Shown: piece after piece, positions 55,876 through 64,000 of the stretch
How positions within the stretch are numbered: position 1 is the stretch's first letter
Layout: each line of letters begins with the position of its first letter
NCBI RefSeq assembly: GCF_001021385.1
Contig: NZ_CP011773.1
Location: 5,022,001-5,086,000, forward strand
Origin: Mycobacterium sp. EPa45
GTDB taxonomy: Bacteria; Actinomycetota; Actinomycetes; Mycobacteriales; Mycobacteriaceae
Length of the DNA: 64,000 nt
Direction of reading: 5' to 3'
The notes under the pieces: model-generated
The model's database searches: none
Told to the model about the DNA's origin: nothing
What the model saw: only the letters and a program-made list of their open reading frames with translations
Made by a program: the position numbers and the translations under genes

Positions 55876-56331
55876 GTGTTGAAAGGCTTCAAGGAGTTTC
55901 TCTCCCGCGGCAACATCGTCGACCTGTCCGTCGCGGTCGTGATCGGTACCGCGTTCACCGCGCTGGTCACCAAGTTCACCGAAAGCATCATCCAGCCGCT
56001 GATCACCCGCATCGGCGCCGGGAAGGACACCAGCTACGGCATCCTGCGCATCGGGATCGGCGGCGGGCAGGCCATCGACCTGAACGTCCTGGTGACGGCG
56101 TTGATCAATTTCGTCCTCGTGGCTGCCGTGGTGTATTTCCTGGTCGTCATGCCCTACAACCGGTTGCGCAAGAAGGGTGAGGTCGAGCAGGCGGGCGATA
56201 CCGAGCTGAGCCTGCTGACCGAGATTCGAGATCTGCTGGCCGACGCCAGCGGCACGCCCAAGAAGACGCTCGGCCCGGGCACCGGCCCGAGCCCCGACAC
56301 CGCCGAGACGACGAGCGCGGACAAGGACTGA
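55876..56331 (+). CDS. mscL: large-conductance mechanosensitive channel MscL
   Basis: A 151-aa MscL: the pore-lining first helix ([20 protein letters not shown]), the periplasmic loop, second helix ([20 protein letters not shown]) and cytoplasmic helix are all present, with a charged disordered tail. It opens under membrane tension to release solutes during osmotic downshock. AAAGGGGA upstream of GTG 55876 supports the start. It corresponds to Rv0985c. A long perfect hairpin follows and separates it from the convergent porin gene. Confidence 0.95.
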   Translation: MLKGFKEFLSRGNIVDLSVAVVIGTAFTALVTKFTESIIQPLITRIGAGKDTSYGILRIGIGGGQAIDLNVLVTALINFVLVAAVVYFLVVMPYNRLRKKGEVEQAGDTELSLLTEIRDLLADASGTPKKTLGPGTGPSPDTAETTSADKD

Positions 56332-56350
56332 ACGCCAGCACCGCAACACA

Positions 56351-56389
56351 ACAAAATGGCCCCCGGCTCGATGCCGGGGGCCATTTTGT
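56351..56389. terminator. bidirectional terminator between mscL and the porin gene
   Basis: A perfect 17-bp stem ACAAAATGGCCCCCGGC / GCCGGGGGCCATTTTGT with loop TCGAT. The A-rich and T-rich ends of the stem provide a T-run in both directions, so it can end transcription of both convergent genes. Confidence 0.85.
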
Positions 56390-56404
56390 CGACGTGCGTA
56401 GGGA

Positions 56405-57043
56405 TCAGTTCATGTTCCAGGGTTCGCCGTAGGTGGTGACGCTGTCGCCGGCCTTGGAGATCAGGCGGGCGAAGGGCCGCAGCAGCACGCCGCCGGCCGC
56501 GCCGGTGACGGTGCCGTGGGCGTTGGCCACGGCCACCGAGCCGTTGGGGCCCGAGACGTCCACGGAGAAGGTGGCGACTTCCTGGATACCGGGGCCGTTG
56601 CCCAGGTCGGCGGAGATCGACACACCCGGGAACAGGTTCGGGGTGATCACCGAGCCCAGCGGGTTGAAGCCCGTCGGGGAGATGTTGGCGTCGTCGAGCA
56701 GGATGTTGGGGGTGGTGTAGCTGAAGTTGATGCCCACACCCAGTGACCACGGGAAGCCGACCTGGTAGCCCAGCTCCAAGGTGCCCGCGAATTGGTCGGC
56801 ACCCGGGCCGACCACGCTGTAGACGGCCTTGCCGGAGTGGAACCACTCACGAGTCAGCCGGTTGCGGTCCAGGGGGAACACACCATTGAGGAAGGTGTCC
56901 CACTGCTGAACAGTCATCGTGCGGCCACCGCCGTCAACCAGACTCAGCTCGTTGTCCAAACCTGCGTGCGAGGTACCTGTCCCGACAAAGAGCGCCGCGA
57001 CGGCAGCGATCATCGCCACCAGTACCCGACCGATTACCTTCAT
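56405..57043 (-). CDS. mspC: MspA-family outer membrane porin (mspC-like)
   Basis: A 212-aa porin precursor with a 27-residue signal peptide (ending GTGTSHA) and mature part GLDNELSLVDGGGRTMTVQQ. Mature Asp90 and Asp91 of the constriction are kept, while position 93 is Asn (Asp in MspA); WSLGVGINFSYTTPNILL and the C-terminal GDSVTTYGEPWNMN are near-exact family segments. It forms octameric water-filled pores for small hydrophilic nutrients. Location beside mscL and moaB2 fits M. smegmatis mspC. AGGGAG precedes ATG 57043. A long upstream region is present. Confidence 0.93.
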   Translation of the reverse strand: MKVIGRVLVAMIAAVAALFVGTGTSHAGLDNELSLVDGGGRTMTVQQWDTFLNGVFPLDRNRLTREWFHSGKAVYSVVGPGADQFAGTLELGYQVGFPWSLGVGINFSYTTPNILLDDANISPTGFNPLGSVITPNLFPGVSISADLGNGPGIQEVATFSVDVSGPNGSVAVANAHGTVTGAAGGVLLRPFARLISKAGDSVTTYGEPWNMN

Positions 57044-57411
57044 GTTCTCCCTAGCTATGTCGACGGCTGACCCGAGGGCTAACCGAGTGTGTTTTCGTGC
57101 TCGGGTCTCAACATGCTGACACCGGTCACGGCGCACAGCAGTTCAATGAGAGTCCCTCACACACCGCTCTTACGCTCTGCTCATCGTTGACACGAGGAAC
57201 ATAACGGGATGCCATCGGGGCGGCAACGCATAGGTGCACCTTGCGCCGAACCGGTCTTTGCGCCGGGAAGTTTGCTGGAAGGAAAGGCTCGGTTAACCGG
57301 GAACCGATTCCGCGGTGCGTAAGCGGGCGCAAACCGGACACGTCGGCCACGCCGCAGAAACCGCGCGCCTGCCGCCTGACACCGCCGGACCTGCGCATCA
57401 CCACCTGCTGA
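57044..57411. other. 368-bp porin upstream/leader region
   Basis: No gene is seen here on either strand beyond frames that look like shadows. It should hold the leader and perhaps the promoter of the porin gene; msp genes in M. smegmatis are known for long upstream control regions. A small palindrome CGGTTAACCG is at 57290-57299. I cannot place a promoter with confidence. Confidence 0.5.
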
Positions 57412-57570
57412 TCATCCACCGTGGTGCGGGGGGACGTTGTCGCGCAACCACTCATCTCGGTCATCCGCGTCGCGATTGGGTTCTGGATCGCGCTCATCGG
57501 AGGACTCCAGGGGCATATCGGAACCGAAAATCTTGTTAACTGCGATTCGGTTCTCGCGCGGCGCCGCCAT
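57412..57570 (-). CDS. 52-aa acidic small protein upstream of the porin
   Basis: A 52-aa reading frame beginning MAAPRENRIAVNKIFGSD and continuing with a strongly charged Asp/Glu/Arg-rich section to WLRDNVPPHHGG. GGGAG seven bases before ATG 57570 is a good ribosome-binding site, and a perfect CRP-type palindrome lies 15 bp upstream of the start. The composition is protein-like rather than antisense noise. No function is known to me. It lies between moaB2 and the porin gene on the same strand. Confidence 0.5.
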   Translation of the reverse strand: MAAPRENRIAVNKIFGSDMPLESSDERDPEPNRDADDRDEWLRDNVPPHHGG

Positions 57571-57584
57571 CACAACGCTCCCGG

Positions 57585-57604
57585 ATTGTGATAAAGATCA
57601 CAAT
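57585..57604. promoter_or_regulatory. CRP/Cmr-type binding site
   Basis: ATTGTGATAAAGATCACAAT is a 20-bp palindrome (8-bp perfect arms, 4-base centre) fitting TGTGA-N6-TCACA, the CRP (Rv3676-like) consensus. It lies upstream of the 52-aa ORF and about 540 bp before the porin. Confidence 0.8.
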
Positions 57605-57722
57605 CTTGATATTTGCGCAGTTCACAGGGTGTTAACACAATGCCTCCGGCCCAGATGTGCGGGCCATAATTGACGTTACGCCACGGTAATAAACCGCCGT
57701 GGCCGTGCAGTGCGGAGCTTGC

Positions 57723-58220
57723 TTAAATCTCCAGGCTGGACAGCTGGCCGATGACATGAGTGGCCAGCGGGTTCAACGTCGCCATACCGTCGCGAACCGC
57801 GTACCGCGATCCCGCGATGTTGACGACGAGTGTGCTGCCCGAAATCCCGGCCAGCCCGCGCGACAGGCCCGCGTCGGTGATGCCGGCGGACAATCCCGAG
57901 GCGCGCAGCGCCTCGGAGATACCGAGCAGCTCACGATCGAGAATGGTTCGGGTGGCTTCCGGCGTCACGTCGCGCGGGGTGACTCCCGTGCCGCCGACCG
58001 ACACCACGAGGTCGACGCCACCGATCACGGCGGTGTTGAGCGCATTGCGGATCTCGACCTCGTCGGCGGACACCACCACGACCCCGTCGACCACGAAGCC
58101 CGCTTCGGCGAGCAACTCGGTGACCAACGGCCCGCTGTGATCCTCCTCATCGCCGTGGGCCGTGCGGTCGTCGACGACTACGACGAGGGCACGCCCCACC
58201 AGCTCCCCTGGCTGTTCCAT
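57723..58220 (-). CDS. moaB2: molybdopterin adenylyltransferase-like protein MoaB2
   Basis: A 165-aa MogA/MoaB-fold protein: GRALVVVVDDRTAHGDEEDH at the start, the MPT-binding VDLVVSVGGTGVTPRDVTPE, and SGSTLVVNIAGSRYAV. It likely adenylates molybdopterin; M. tuberculosis MoaB2 also has a reported link to SigH regulation. ATG 58220 is chosen; GTG 58229 and ATG 58274 are possible. It follows pepD by about 80 bp in the MprAB-PepD-MoaB2 order seen as Rv0981-Rv0984. Confidence 0.9.
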   Translation of the reverse strand: MEQPGELVGRALVVVVDDRTAHGDEEDHSGPLVTELLAEAGFVVDGVVVVSADEVEIRNALNTAVIGGVDLVVSVGGTGVTPRDVTPEATRTILDRELLGISEALRASGLSAGITDAGLSRGLAGISGSTLVVNIAGSRYAVRDGMATLNPLATHVIGQLSSLEI

Positions 58221-58300
58221 GGATGTCACCGTATATCTGACCGGTGACAGCCCGGCAGTCGCACCGGTCAGCGTCATGGGATGTTCACCCACCAACCGAA

Positions 58301-59749
58301 TCACTGAGCGGCCTTTCCTAGCGTGACCTGCACGGTGCGGTCCGAGCCGGACGGGTCCTTGAAGGTCAGCGTCACCTTGTCACCGGGCGCCCGCGACCGC
58401 ACGGCAGCGACGAGGGCGTCGGCGCTGCCGATCACCCGGTCGTCGACCTTCGTCACGACCGCGCCGCTCGGCAGGCCCGCGGCCGCCGCGGCGCCACCCT
58501 TGGTGACATCGACGATCTTCGCTCCATGCGTGGTGGTGTCATTGCTGACCTGCACACCCAGCGACGCGTGGCTGGCCGTGCCGGTGCTGATCAGCTCGTC
58601 GGCGATCCGCTTGGCCTGGTCGACCGGGATCGCGAAGCCCAGCCCGATCGAACCGCTTTGTGCATCTGGGGAATCGCCGCCCATCGTGGCAATCGCCGAA
58701 TTCACCCCCACCAGCTCACCGCTCATGTTGACCAGGGCACCACCTGAGTTCCCCGGATTGATCGCGGCGTCGGTCTGAATGGCGTCGAGCACCGTGTTCT
58801 GGTTGTTGGCGTCACCGCCGGTGGCGACCGGACGGTTCAACGCGCTGACGATTCCGGTGGTGACAGTTCCTTCCAGACCCAGCGGCGAGCCGACCGCGAC
58901 CACGTCCTGACCCACCCGCAGGTTGGCCGACGAGCCGAGGGAGATCGGCGTCAAGCCCGATACTCCCTGGGCGCGAACGACGGCGATGTCACTGGCCGGG
59001 TCGGTACCCACCACCGTGAAGGATGCGGTGCGGCCGTCGGCGAACGTGACCGTCGTCGTCGGGGCTCCCCCACCTGGGCCCGCGCTGGGGCCACCGGACG
59101 GTGGAGCGCCCGGGCCGCCCGGCGCGAGCGGGATCCCCGGCAAGCCGGGGATGGGCGGGGCGGCCGGTGCCGGCGCCGGAGCGCCTCCCTTGGCCGCGGC
59201 CACGACGTGGTTGTTGGTCAGGATGAGTCCGTCGGACGACAGCACGATGCCCGAGCCCTCCTCGGACTGACGGCCGAACTCGGTCTCGAGCTTGACGACG
59301 CTGGGGACCACCTTGGCCGCCACCTGCTCGACCGACCCGACCGGCAGGTTGGCCGCCGGCACCTTGGCTCCCCCGTTGGGTGACCCGCCCAGCACGGAGC
59401 CGATCGGCTGATGGTCGGGGTGGGCGAGCAGCACGACACCGCCGCCTATTCCGGCCGACACGACGGCGATCGCCAAAGCGCCCGCCATCAGCGCCCCTGC
59501 GCGCGAACTCCGGCGCGGCGGCACCGGGGCGTAGTTCAGCGCAGTCGGCGGATTCCCTTGGCGCGCAGCCTGATACGGGTCATACGGCTGACGGTAATGC
59601 TGCGGGTGCTGCTGAGTCGCGTAGCGCCAGTCGTACGGCTGCTGATAACCGGCCGTCCGCGGCGGGGGTGAATACCCCGGCGCCACAGGCTGATTCGGCC
59701 CGGGATTCCCGGGCTGCTGCGGCGGCGAATACCTCGAGTGGTCGGTCAT
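58301..59749 (-). CDS. pepD: HtrA-like serine protease PepD
   Basis: A 482-aa membrane-anchored HtrA protease. A cytoplasmic Pro/Gln/Tyr-rich N-terminus (about 1-80) precedes one span (about 84-108), a trypsin-like domain with His181 (LTNNHVV), Asp254 (SDIAVV) and Ser335 (INPGNSGGAL), and a C-terminal PDZ domain. It degrades or refolds misfolded envelope proteins and is an MprA target in M. tuberculosis. Between the catalytic His and Asp is a Pro/Gly/Ala-rich insertion of about 43 residues (188-230) that I do not recall in the M. tuberculosis protein. Confidence 0.93.
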   Translation of the reverse strand: MTDHSRYSPPQQPGNPGPNQPVAPGYSPPPRTAGYQQPYDWRYATQQHPQHYRQPYDPYQAARQGNPPTALNYAPVPPRRSSRAGALMAGALAIAVVSAGIGGGVVLLAHPDHQPIGSVLGGSPNGGAKVPAANLPVGSVEQVAAKVVPSVVKLETEFGRQSEEGSGIVLSSDGLILTNNHVVAAAKGGAPAPAPAAPPIPGLPGIPLAPGGPGAPPSGGPSAGPGGGAPTTTVTFADGRTASFTVVGTDPASDIAVVRAQGVSGLTPISLGSSANLRVGQDVVAVGSPLGLEGTVTTGIVSALNRPVATGGDANNQNTVLDAIQTDAAINPGNSGGALVNMSGELVGVNSAIATMGGDSPDAQSGSIGLGFAIPVDQAKRIADELISTGTASHASLGVQVSNDTTTHGAKIVDVTKGGAAAAAGLPSGAVVTKVDDRVIGSADALVAAVRSRAPGDKVTLTFKDPSGSDRTVQVTLGKAAQ

Positions 59750-59811
59750 GTCGTCGGGTAACTCTTCCTGTTCACGAGATGCTCAAACTGCTGATCACAG
59801 CTTGCCTTGCA

Positions 59812-61356
59812 CTACTGAGAATCGACTGAGATAACACTCGGTGCGACGGCGGGTTTGCGCTGCGACGACCGTCGATCACCGTTGGTTTTGGCGATTTTGG
59901 CCGCGTTTTCGCTCTCAGCTGAATCTTCGTCATAGGCGTCGGCGGCGATGGGCAGGCCCGGTAGCAGGACGTAGAACGAGGTACCGGGCGGCTGCCCGCC
60001 GGGCATGGTTTCGCCGATGCGGATCATGCCGCCGTGTTTGACGACGACCTGTTTGACAATGGCCAGGCCGAGCCCCGATCCCGGCATGGCCCGCGCCGAA
60101 GCCGAACGATAGAACCGCTCGAATACCAGACCCCGTTCCTGCGGCGGGATTCCCGGCCCGTAGTCCGACACCACGAGTTCGGCATGGGCGGCGTCCACCT
60201 GGCGAAGCCGGACCCCGACGTGGGCACCGGAGGGACTCCACTTCGCCGCATTGTCGAGCAGGTTGACCACCGCCCGAGACAGTCCGGCCGGATCGCCGTA
60301 GACCTGCCATCCGACGACATCGACGTCGAACTGAACGTCGTTGCGGCGCCTGCGCGCCCGCTCCAGACTGCGGTCGACGATGTCGCTCAGATCGACCACC
60401 TCATGCACCAGGCCGCCGGCATCCTCTCGGGTGAGGTCGACGAGATCGCCTACCAGAGTGGACAATTCCTCGATCTGCCCGATCACGTCGGTGCGCAGGT
60501 CGTCCATCTCGCTCTCCGGCAGCCGAGGGGCGCCCGGCTTCATCGACGCCATCAGAAGCTCGACGTTCGTGCGTAGCGAGGTCAGCGGCGTGCGCAGTTC
60601 GTGCCCGGCGTCGGCGACGAGCCGGGCCTGCCGCTCACGCGATTCGGTCAGAGCCCGAAGCATCGTGTTGAACGTCTCGGTGAGCCTGGCCAGTTCGTCA
60701 CTGCCGAACACCGGGATCGGCCGCAGATCGTCGGTGCGCGCGACGCGTTCGGCCGCCTCGGTAAGCCGCGCGACAGGACGCAGACCGGTCCGGGCCACCA
60801 TGCCGCCGGCGATCGCCGCGACCACGACGCCGATCCCGCCTACCGCGAGCAGCACCCATTTCAGCTTGGTCATCACCGCGTTGGTGGGTGCGAGGCTCTT
60901 GGAGATCAACAGTGATCTGTTGTCGGGCAGATGCACCGCAAGCACACGCTGGTTTCCGACCGTGCGGCGAGACATCAACAACTCGCCGCTGATGACGGAC
61001 TTCTCCGGCTCGCCGACCGGCAGCTTCTGGCCCTGCTGATTGGCGGTGTAGGTCGACCGGCCCGGATTGATCAACATGGCGTTGACGTCGGAATAGGCGG
61101 TGCCTTCGATGGCCTTGCCAGGATCGGCGGCCAGCGACCCGCTGGCGATCAGCAGACTCGCGCGGCTCTGCAGCTGGTTGTCGATGTCGGTGTAGAGCGC
61201 CGCCGACACCACGGCGTACACCGCGACGGCCATCAAGACCACCACCATGGCCACCATCGACATGGCAAGCAGCATCACCCGCCATCGCAGTGACAACGAT
61301 GACGTCGGCTCTTCGGGCGCCCGCTCAGTCCGCGCGCGCCGCCTCAGTCGTGACAT
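59812..61356 (-). CDS. mprB: sensor histidine kinase MprB
   Basis: A 514-aa two-span sensor kinase: spans at about 27-52 and 165-187 enclose an extracytoplasmic sensor loop, then a HAMP domain, the phosphoacceptor His252 in ADAGHELRTPLTS, and an ATPase domain with NLLDNAAKWSP, YGPGIPPQERGLVFERF and SGLGLAIVKQVV. It detects envelope stress, with DnaK reported to hold the M. tuberculosis protein inactive. Its ATG overlaps the mprA stop (TGATG). The 3' end carries TCTCAG repeats upstream of pepD. Confidence 0.95.
   Translation of the reverse strand: MSRLRRRARTERAPEEPTSSLSLRWRVMLLAMSMVAMVVVLMAVAVYAVVSAALYTDIDNQLQSRASLLIASGSLAADPGKAIEGTAYSDVNAMLINPGRSTYTANQQGQKLPVGEPEKSVISGELLMSRRTVGNQRVLAVHLPDNRSLLISKSLAPTNAVMTKLKWVLLAVGGIGVVVAAIAGGMVARTGLRPVARLTEAAERVARTDDLRPIPVFGSDELARLTETFNTMLRALTESRERQARLVADAGHELRTPLTSLRTNVELLMASMKPGAPRLPESEMDDLRTDVIGQIEELSTLVGDLVDLTREDAGGLVHEVVDLSDIVDRSLERARRRRNDVQFDVDVVGWQVYGDPAGLSRAVVNLLDNAAKWSPSGAHVGVRLRQVDAAHAELVVSDYGPGIPPQERGLVFERFYRSASARAMPGSGLGLAIVKQVVVKHGGMIRIGETMPGGQPPGTSFYVLLPGLPIAADAYDEDSAESENAAKIAKTNGDRRSSQRKPAVAPSVISVDSQ
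59813..59831 (-). promoter_or_regulatory. candidate MprA box upstream of pepD
   Basis: On the minus strand TCTCAGTC-GAT-TCTCAGTA: two TCTCAG repeats with an 11-bp period, overlapping the end of mprB and 64 bp before pepD. It matches the pair upstream of mprA (62063-62081). Confidence 0.6.
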
Positions 61357-62048
61357 CAGGGCGGTGTCTCACGCAGCACATAGCCCACACCCCGCACGGT
61401 ATGGATCAGCCGCGGCTCTCCTTCCGCTTCAGTCTTTCGGCGTAGATAGCCGACGTATACCTCCAGCGCATTGCCTGAGGTGGGGAAGTCGAAACCCCAC
61501 ACCTCTTCGAGAATGCGGCTACGGGTGAGCACCCGCCGCGGATTGGCGATCAGCATCTCCAGCAACGCGAACTCGGTGCGGGTCAGGCTGATGGCGCGTT
61601 TGCCGCGGTGCACCTCACGGGTCACCGGATCCAGCGTCAGATCGCCGAACGTCATCACCGCCGAATCGGATTGCTCCTCGGGGCCGGTCCGGCGTAGCAG
61701 CGCCCGCATCCGGGCCAGCAACTCTTCGAGGGCGAAGGGCTTGGGCAGGTAGTCATCGGCACCTGCGTCCAAGCCGGCGACCCGCTCGGACACCGAGTCG
61801 CGGGCCGTCAAAACCAGGATCGGAAGATCGTCGCCCGTGCTGCGGAGCTGGCGGCAGACCTCGAGTCCGTCCAGCCGAGGCATCATCACATCGAGCACGA
61901 GCGCATCGGGCCGGTCGTTGGCGATCGCGTCGAGAGCTTCCACGCCGTCCTGCGCCAGGTCTACGGAATATCCGTTGAACGAGAGAGACCGGCGCAACGA
62001 CTCGCGCACAGCGCGATCATCATCAACGACAAGTATTCGCACAGCCAC
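61356..62048 (-). CDS. mprA: response regulator MprA
   Basis: A 230-aa OmpR/PhoB-type regulator: receiver domain with acidic pocket VVDDD, phosphoacceptor Asp53 in [20 protein letters not shown] and KPFALEEL; then a winged-helix DNA-binding domain ([39 protein letters not shown]). It activates pepD, mprAB and sigma genes under envelope stress. GTG 62048. Phased TCTCAG repeats 15-33 bp upstream suggest autoregulation. It corresponds to Rv0981. Confidence 0.95.
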   Translation of the reverse strand: MAVRILVVDDDRAVRESLRRSLSFNGYSVDLAQDGVEALDAIANDRPDALVLDVMMPRLDGLEVCRQLRSTGDDLPILVLTARDSVSERVAGLDAGADDYLPKPFALEELLARMRALLRRTGPEEQSDSAVMTFGDLTLDPVTREVHRGKRAISLTRTEFALLEMLIANPRRVLTRSRILEEVWGFDFPTSGNALEVYVGYLRRKTEAEGEPRLIHTVRGVGYVLRETPP

Positions 62049-62062
62049 AGTCTCAACCCAAC

Positions 62063-62081
62063 GCCTGAGATTGGCCTGAGA
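62063..62081 (-). promoter_or_regulatory. candidate MprA box upstream of mprA
   Basis: On the minus strand TCTCAGGC-CAA-TCTCAGGC: an exact 8-bp direct repeat with an 11-bp period, as expected for OmpR-family dimers binding one face of DNA. It lies just before the mprA start. Confidence 0.62.
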
Positions 62082-62123
62082 GGCACGCCGCGCGAGCAGG
62101 CAATTCGCGGCCGGCGAACGGCG

Positions 62124-62297
62124 TCAGCGCTTGTCGAGATCGATCAGTCCGAGGCGCGCAGCCTTGAGCAACCGGCGGGGAACCTTGTGCTGGCGACCGC
62201 CGACGGAAACGTTGACCAGACCGGTGGCCTCGGCCTTCCACTGCGCGCGCCGACTGCGGGTGTTCGCGCGCGACATTCTGCGCTTGGGCACAGCCAT
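62124..62297 (-). CDS. rpmF: 50S ribosomal protein L32
   Basis: A 57-aa L32: [20 protein letters not shown] then [12 protein letters not shown] and a basic C-terminus. The usual zinc-binding Cys residues of many L32 proteins are absent, so this is the Cys-minus form. It is a structural protein of the large ribosomal subunit. It matches Rv0979A beside mprA in M. tuberculosis and is divergent from the AtuA-type gene. Confidence 0.93.
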   Translation of the reverse strand: MAVPKRRMSRANTRSRRAQWKAEATGLVNVSVGGRQHKVPRRLLKAARLGLIDLDKR

Positions 62298-62452
62298 GAC
62301 GTGCTTCTCCTTGATCAGGGGTGTCGCCGCGCAGAGACAGATAGTGCCGGCGGCCACGATTTGCATCTCAGGATAGCCGCTCACCTGCGTGGGTTCCAAA
62401 ACAGCCGGGTCGGGTGAACTTGCCTCTTGACTGTGGACCGGCGGTCCCCAGT

Positions 62453-62468
62453 AACCTACCGGTTGGTT
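62453..62468. promoter_or_regulatory. candidate palindromic operator upstream of the AtuA-type gene
   Basis: AACCTACCGGTTGGTT is a near-perfect 16-bp palindrome (14 of 16 positions) about 60 bp upstream of the start. The size and symmetry fit a TetR-type operator; no regulator gene is in view. Confidence 0.35.
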
Positions 62469-62530
62469 GGCTCGGCGGGCAGGAGCGGAGCGACCCGGGA
62501 TCGAGTCCCAGTGAAGGGAAGACAGCGCAC

Positions 62531-64000
62531 GTGGCAGAAGCGGTGCGGATCGGTAACTGTTCGGGCTTCTACGGTGACCGCATCGCGGCAATGCGCGAGA
62601 TGCTCACCGGCGGCGAGCTCGACTACTTGACCGGCGATTACCTGGCCGAGCTCACCATGCTGATTCTGGGCCGGGACAAGATGAAGAATCCCGAGCGTGG
62701 CTACGCCAAGACCTTCCTGACCCAGCTGGAGGACTGCCTCGGCTTGGCCCGGGAGCGGGGCGTGCGCATCGTCGCCAACGCCGGTGGTCTCAACCCGGCC
62801 GGCCTGGCCGACGCGGTTCGCGGGTTGGCCGAGCGGCTCGGCGTCCCGGCAAACGTCGCTCACGTCGAGGGCGACGACCTTCTCCCCCGCGCGGCCGAGC
62901 TCGGCCTGGGCTCGCCGCTGACGGCGAACGCCTACCTGGGTGCGTGGGGCATCGCCGACTGCCTGCAGGCCGGCGCCGACATCGTGGTCACCGGCAGGGT
63001 CACCGACGCCTCCGTGGTGGTCGGCCCCGCCGCGGCACACTTCGGGTGGGCCCGCGACGACTACGACCGGCTCGCGGGCGCGGTGGCGGCCGGCCATGTC
63101 ATCGAGTGCGGAGCGCAGGCCACCGGCGGCAACTACTCCTTCTTCACCGAGATCCCCGACCTCAGTCACGCCGGCTTCCCGCTTGCCGAGATCCACGCCG
63201 ACGGCTCCTCGGTGATCACCAAACATCCTGGGACCGGTGGCCAGGTGAGCATGGGCACCGTCACCGCGCAGCTGCTCTACGAGATCGGCAGTGCCCGCTA
63301 TGCAAACCCCGACGTCACCGCCCGCTTCGACACCATCGCCCTGGCCGACGACGGCGCCGACCGTGTACGGATCAGCGGTGTGCGCGGCGAGCCGCCGCCG
63401 CCGACGCTGAAGGTGTCGTTGAACAGCATCGGCGGCTTCCGCAACGCGGCGACATTCGTGCTCACCGGCCTCGACATCGAGGCCAAGGCGGCGCTGGTGC
63501 GCCGACAACTGGAGTCCGCGCTGCGCGTACGCCCCGCCGAGTTGGGGTGGACGCTGGCCCGGACTGACCACGTCGACGCCGACACCGAAGAGGCCGCCAG
63601 CGCACTGCTGACCTGTGTCGTGCGCGATCCCGATCCAAAGACGGTCGGGCGCCAGTTCTCCTCCGCCGCGGTCGAACTCGCGCTTGCGTCCTATCCCGGA
63701 TTCACCTCGACAGCGCCCCCGGGCGACGGGCAGGTCTACGGTGTGTTCACCGCCGGTTACGTGCCCGCCGGTGAAGTCGCACACGTCGCCGTGCGGCCTG
63801 ATGGCAGCCGCGCCGAGATCGCGCCTGCGGCAACGACGTTGGAGCTGACCGAGGTCGAAGTGCCGTCGTTGCCGGAACCACCGGCGCCAGGGCCCACCCG
63901 GCTCGTTCCACTGGGCACGATCGCCGGAGCCCGCAGCGGCGACAAGGGCGGGGCGGCCAACGTGGGTGTGTGGGTGCGCACCGAGGAGCAGTGGCGCTGG
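62531..64000 (+). CDS. AtuA/DUF1446-type protein (partial, 3' end outside window)
   Basis: The first 490 codons of a protein of the acyclic terpene utilisation AtuA/DUF1446 family. N-terminal [18 protein letters not shown], then [39 protein letters not shown] and [15 protein letters not shown] are typical; near the window end [20 protein letters not shown] begins the second conserved domain. Relatives sit in isoprenoid and branched acyl-CoA degradation clusters with acyl-CoA carboxylases. The exact reaction is not known to me. GTG 62531 is the start; the frame runs off the window. Confidence 0.85.
   Translation, partial: MAEAVRIGNCSGFYGDRIAAMREMLTGGELDYLTGDYLAELTMLILGRDKMKNPERGYAKTFLTQLEDCLGLARERGVRIVANAGGLNPAGLADAVRGLAERLGVPANVAHVEGDDLLPRAAELGLGSPLTANAYLGAWGIADCLQAGADIVVTGRVTDASVVVGPAAAHFGWARDDYDRLAGAVAAGHVIECGAQATGGNYSFFTEIPDLSHAGFPLAEIHADGSSVITKHPGTGGQVSMGTVTAQLLYEIGSARYANPDVTARFDTIALADDGADRVRISGVRGEPPPPTLKVSLNSIGGFRNAATFVLTGLDIEAKAALVRRQLESALRVRPAELGWTLARTDHVDADTEEAASALLTCVVRDPDPKTVGRQFSSAAVELALASYPGFTSTAPPGDGQVYGVFTAGYVPAGEVAHVAVRPDGSRAEIAPAATTLELTEVEVPSLPEPPAPGPTRLVPLGTIAGARSGDKGGAANVGVWVRTEEQWRW

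Noticed and set aside
62456..63784. 442-codon minus-strand open frame antisense to the AtuA-type gene
   Set aside because: His/Gly/Arg-rich shadow without motifs; the plus frame matches a conserved family throughout.

Overview
The window is GC-rich actinobacterial DNA from a mycobacterium, most likely a rapid grower (Mycolicibacterium type). An MspA-class porin, MprAB, PepD, an MMPL transporter, F420-dependent oxidoreductases and mannosyltransferase Pmt all point there. From memory of the M. tuberculosis map, the backbone runs in reverse order through the Rv1007c-Rv0979A block: metG end, pabB, rsmI, pmt, arcA, alkB-like, Rv0999-like lipoproteins, patA (Rv0998-like), tRNA-Ala, sepX/glpR, rimJ, moeA/glp, galU, 5-FTHF cyclo-ligase, FmdB/Ruc, SAF protein, mscL, msp porin, moaB2, pepD, mprB, mprA, rpmF. 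No database search was possible, so synteny statements are recollection.

Layout. 0-6 kb: metG end, an ECF41 sigma factor with its partner oxidoreductase, pabB, rsmI, pmt. 6-17.5 kb: a block inserted between pmt and arcA. It holds a DUF559-like gene bounded by inverted repeats, an LLM oxidoreductase, a Zn alcohol dehydrogenase with a double-length CaiB/BaiF CoA-transferase, and a start/stop-overlapped operon arcA > aldehyde dehydrogenase > two Baeyer-Villiger-type monooxygenases, divergent from soxR. 18-26.6 kb: alkB-like, two DUF5642-like exported proteins, an Ntn amide hydrolase, TspO, an LpqN/LpqT lipoprotein, a shikimate-dehydrogenase-like gene coupled to patA, and a secreted glycosidase. 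26.6-33.2 kb: a six-gene minus-strand cluster (membrane methyltransferase, MMPL, type III PKS, ICMT-type methyltransferase, flavoprotein, SDR) that looks like a lipid polyketide pathway with its own exporter. 33-38 kb: O-methyltransferase, secreted histidine phosphatase, small secreted protein, P450 and a divergent TetR.

38-43.8 kb holds the least familiar system: a minus-strand operon headed by a TetR gene. It encodes a NorQ-like MoxR ATPase and a NorD-like VWA protein but no nitric oxide reductase, two paralogous multipass membrane proteins, two single-span peptides of 37 and 42 aa, and a 134-aa membrane protein. Two perfect palindromes with the same half-site flank the TetR gene. The paralogs share a 244-bp near-identical 3' tract that indicates gene conversion.

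44-49.5 kb is accessory: a secreted Pro-rich protein, a TreS-like GH13 enzyme, an intact DUF1254/DUF1214 gene followed by a frameshifted, internally deleted relative, a PPOX-type F420 protein and a DUF5313 protein. 49.5-64 kb is core: tRNA-Ala(CGC), the Glp/GlpR division pair, galU, folate enzyme, CIRCE-controlled FmdB/Ruc, mscL, the msp porin with a long upstream region carrying a CRP-type palindrome and a small ORF, the MprAB-PepD-MoaB2 envelope-stress locus with phased TCTCAG repeats, rpmF, and the start of an AtuA-type gene cut by the window end.
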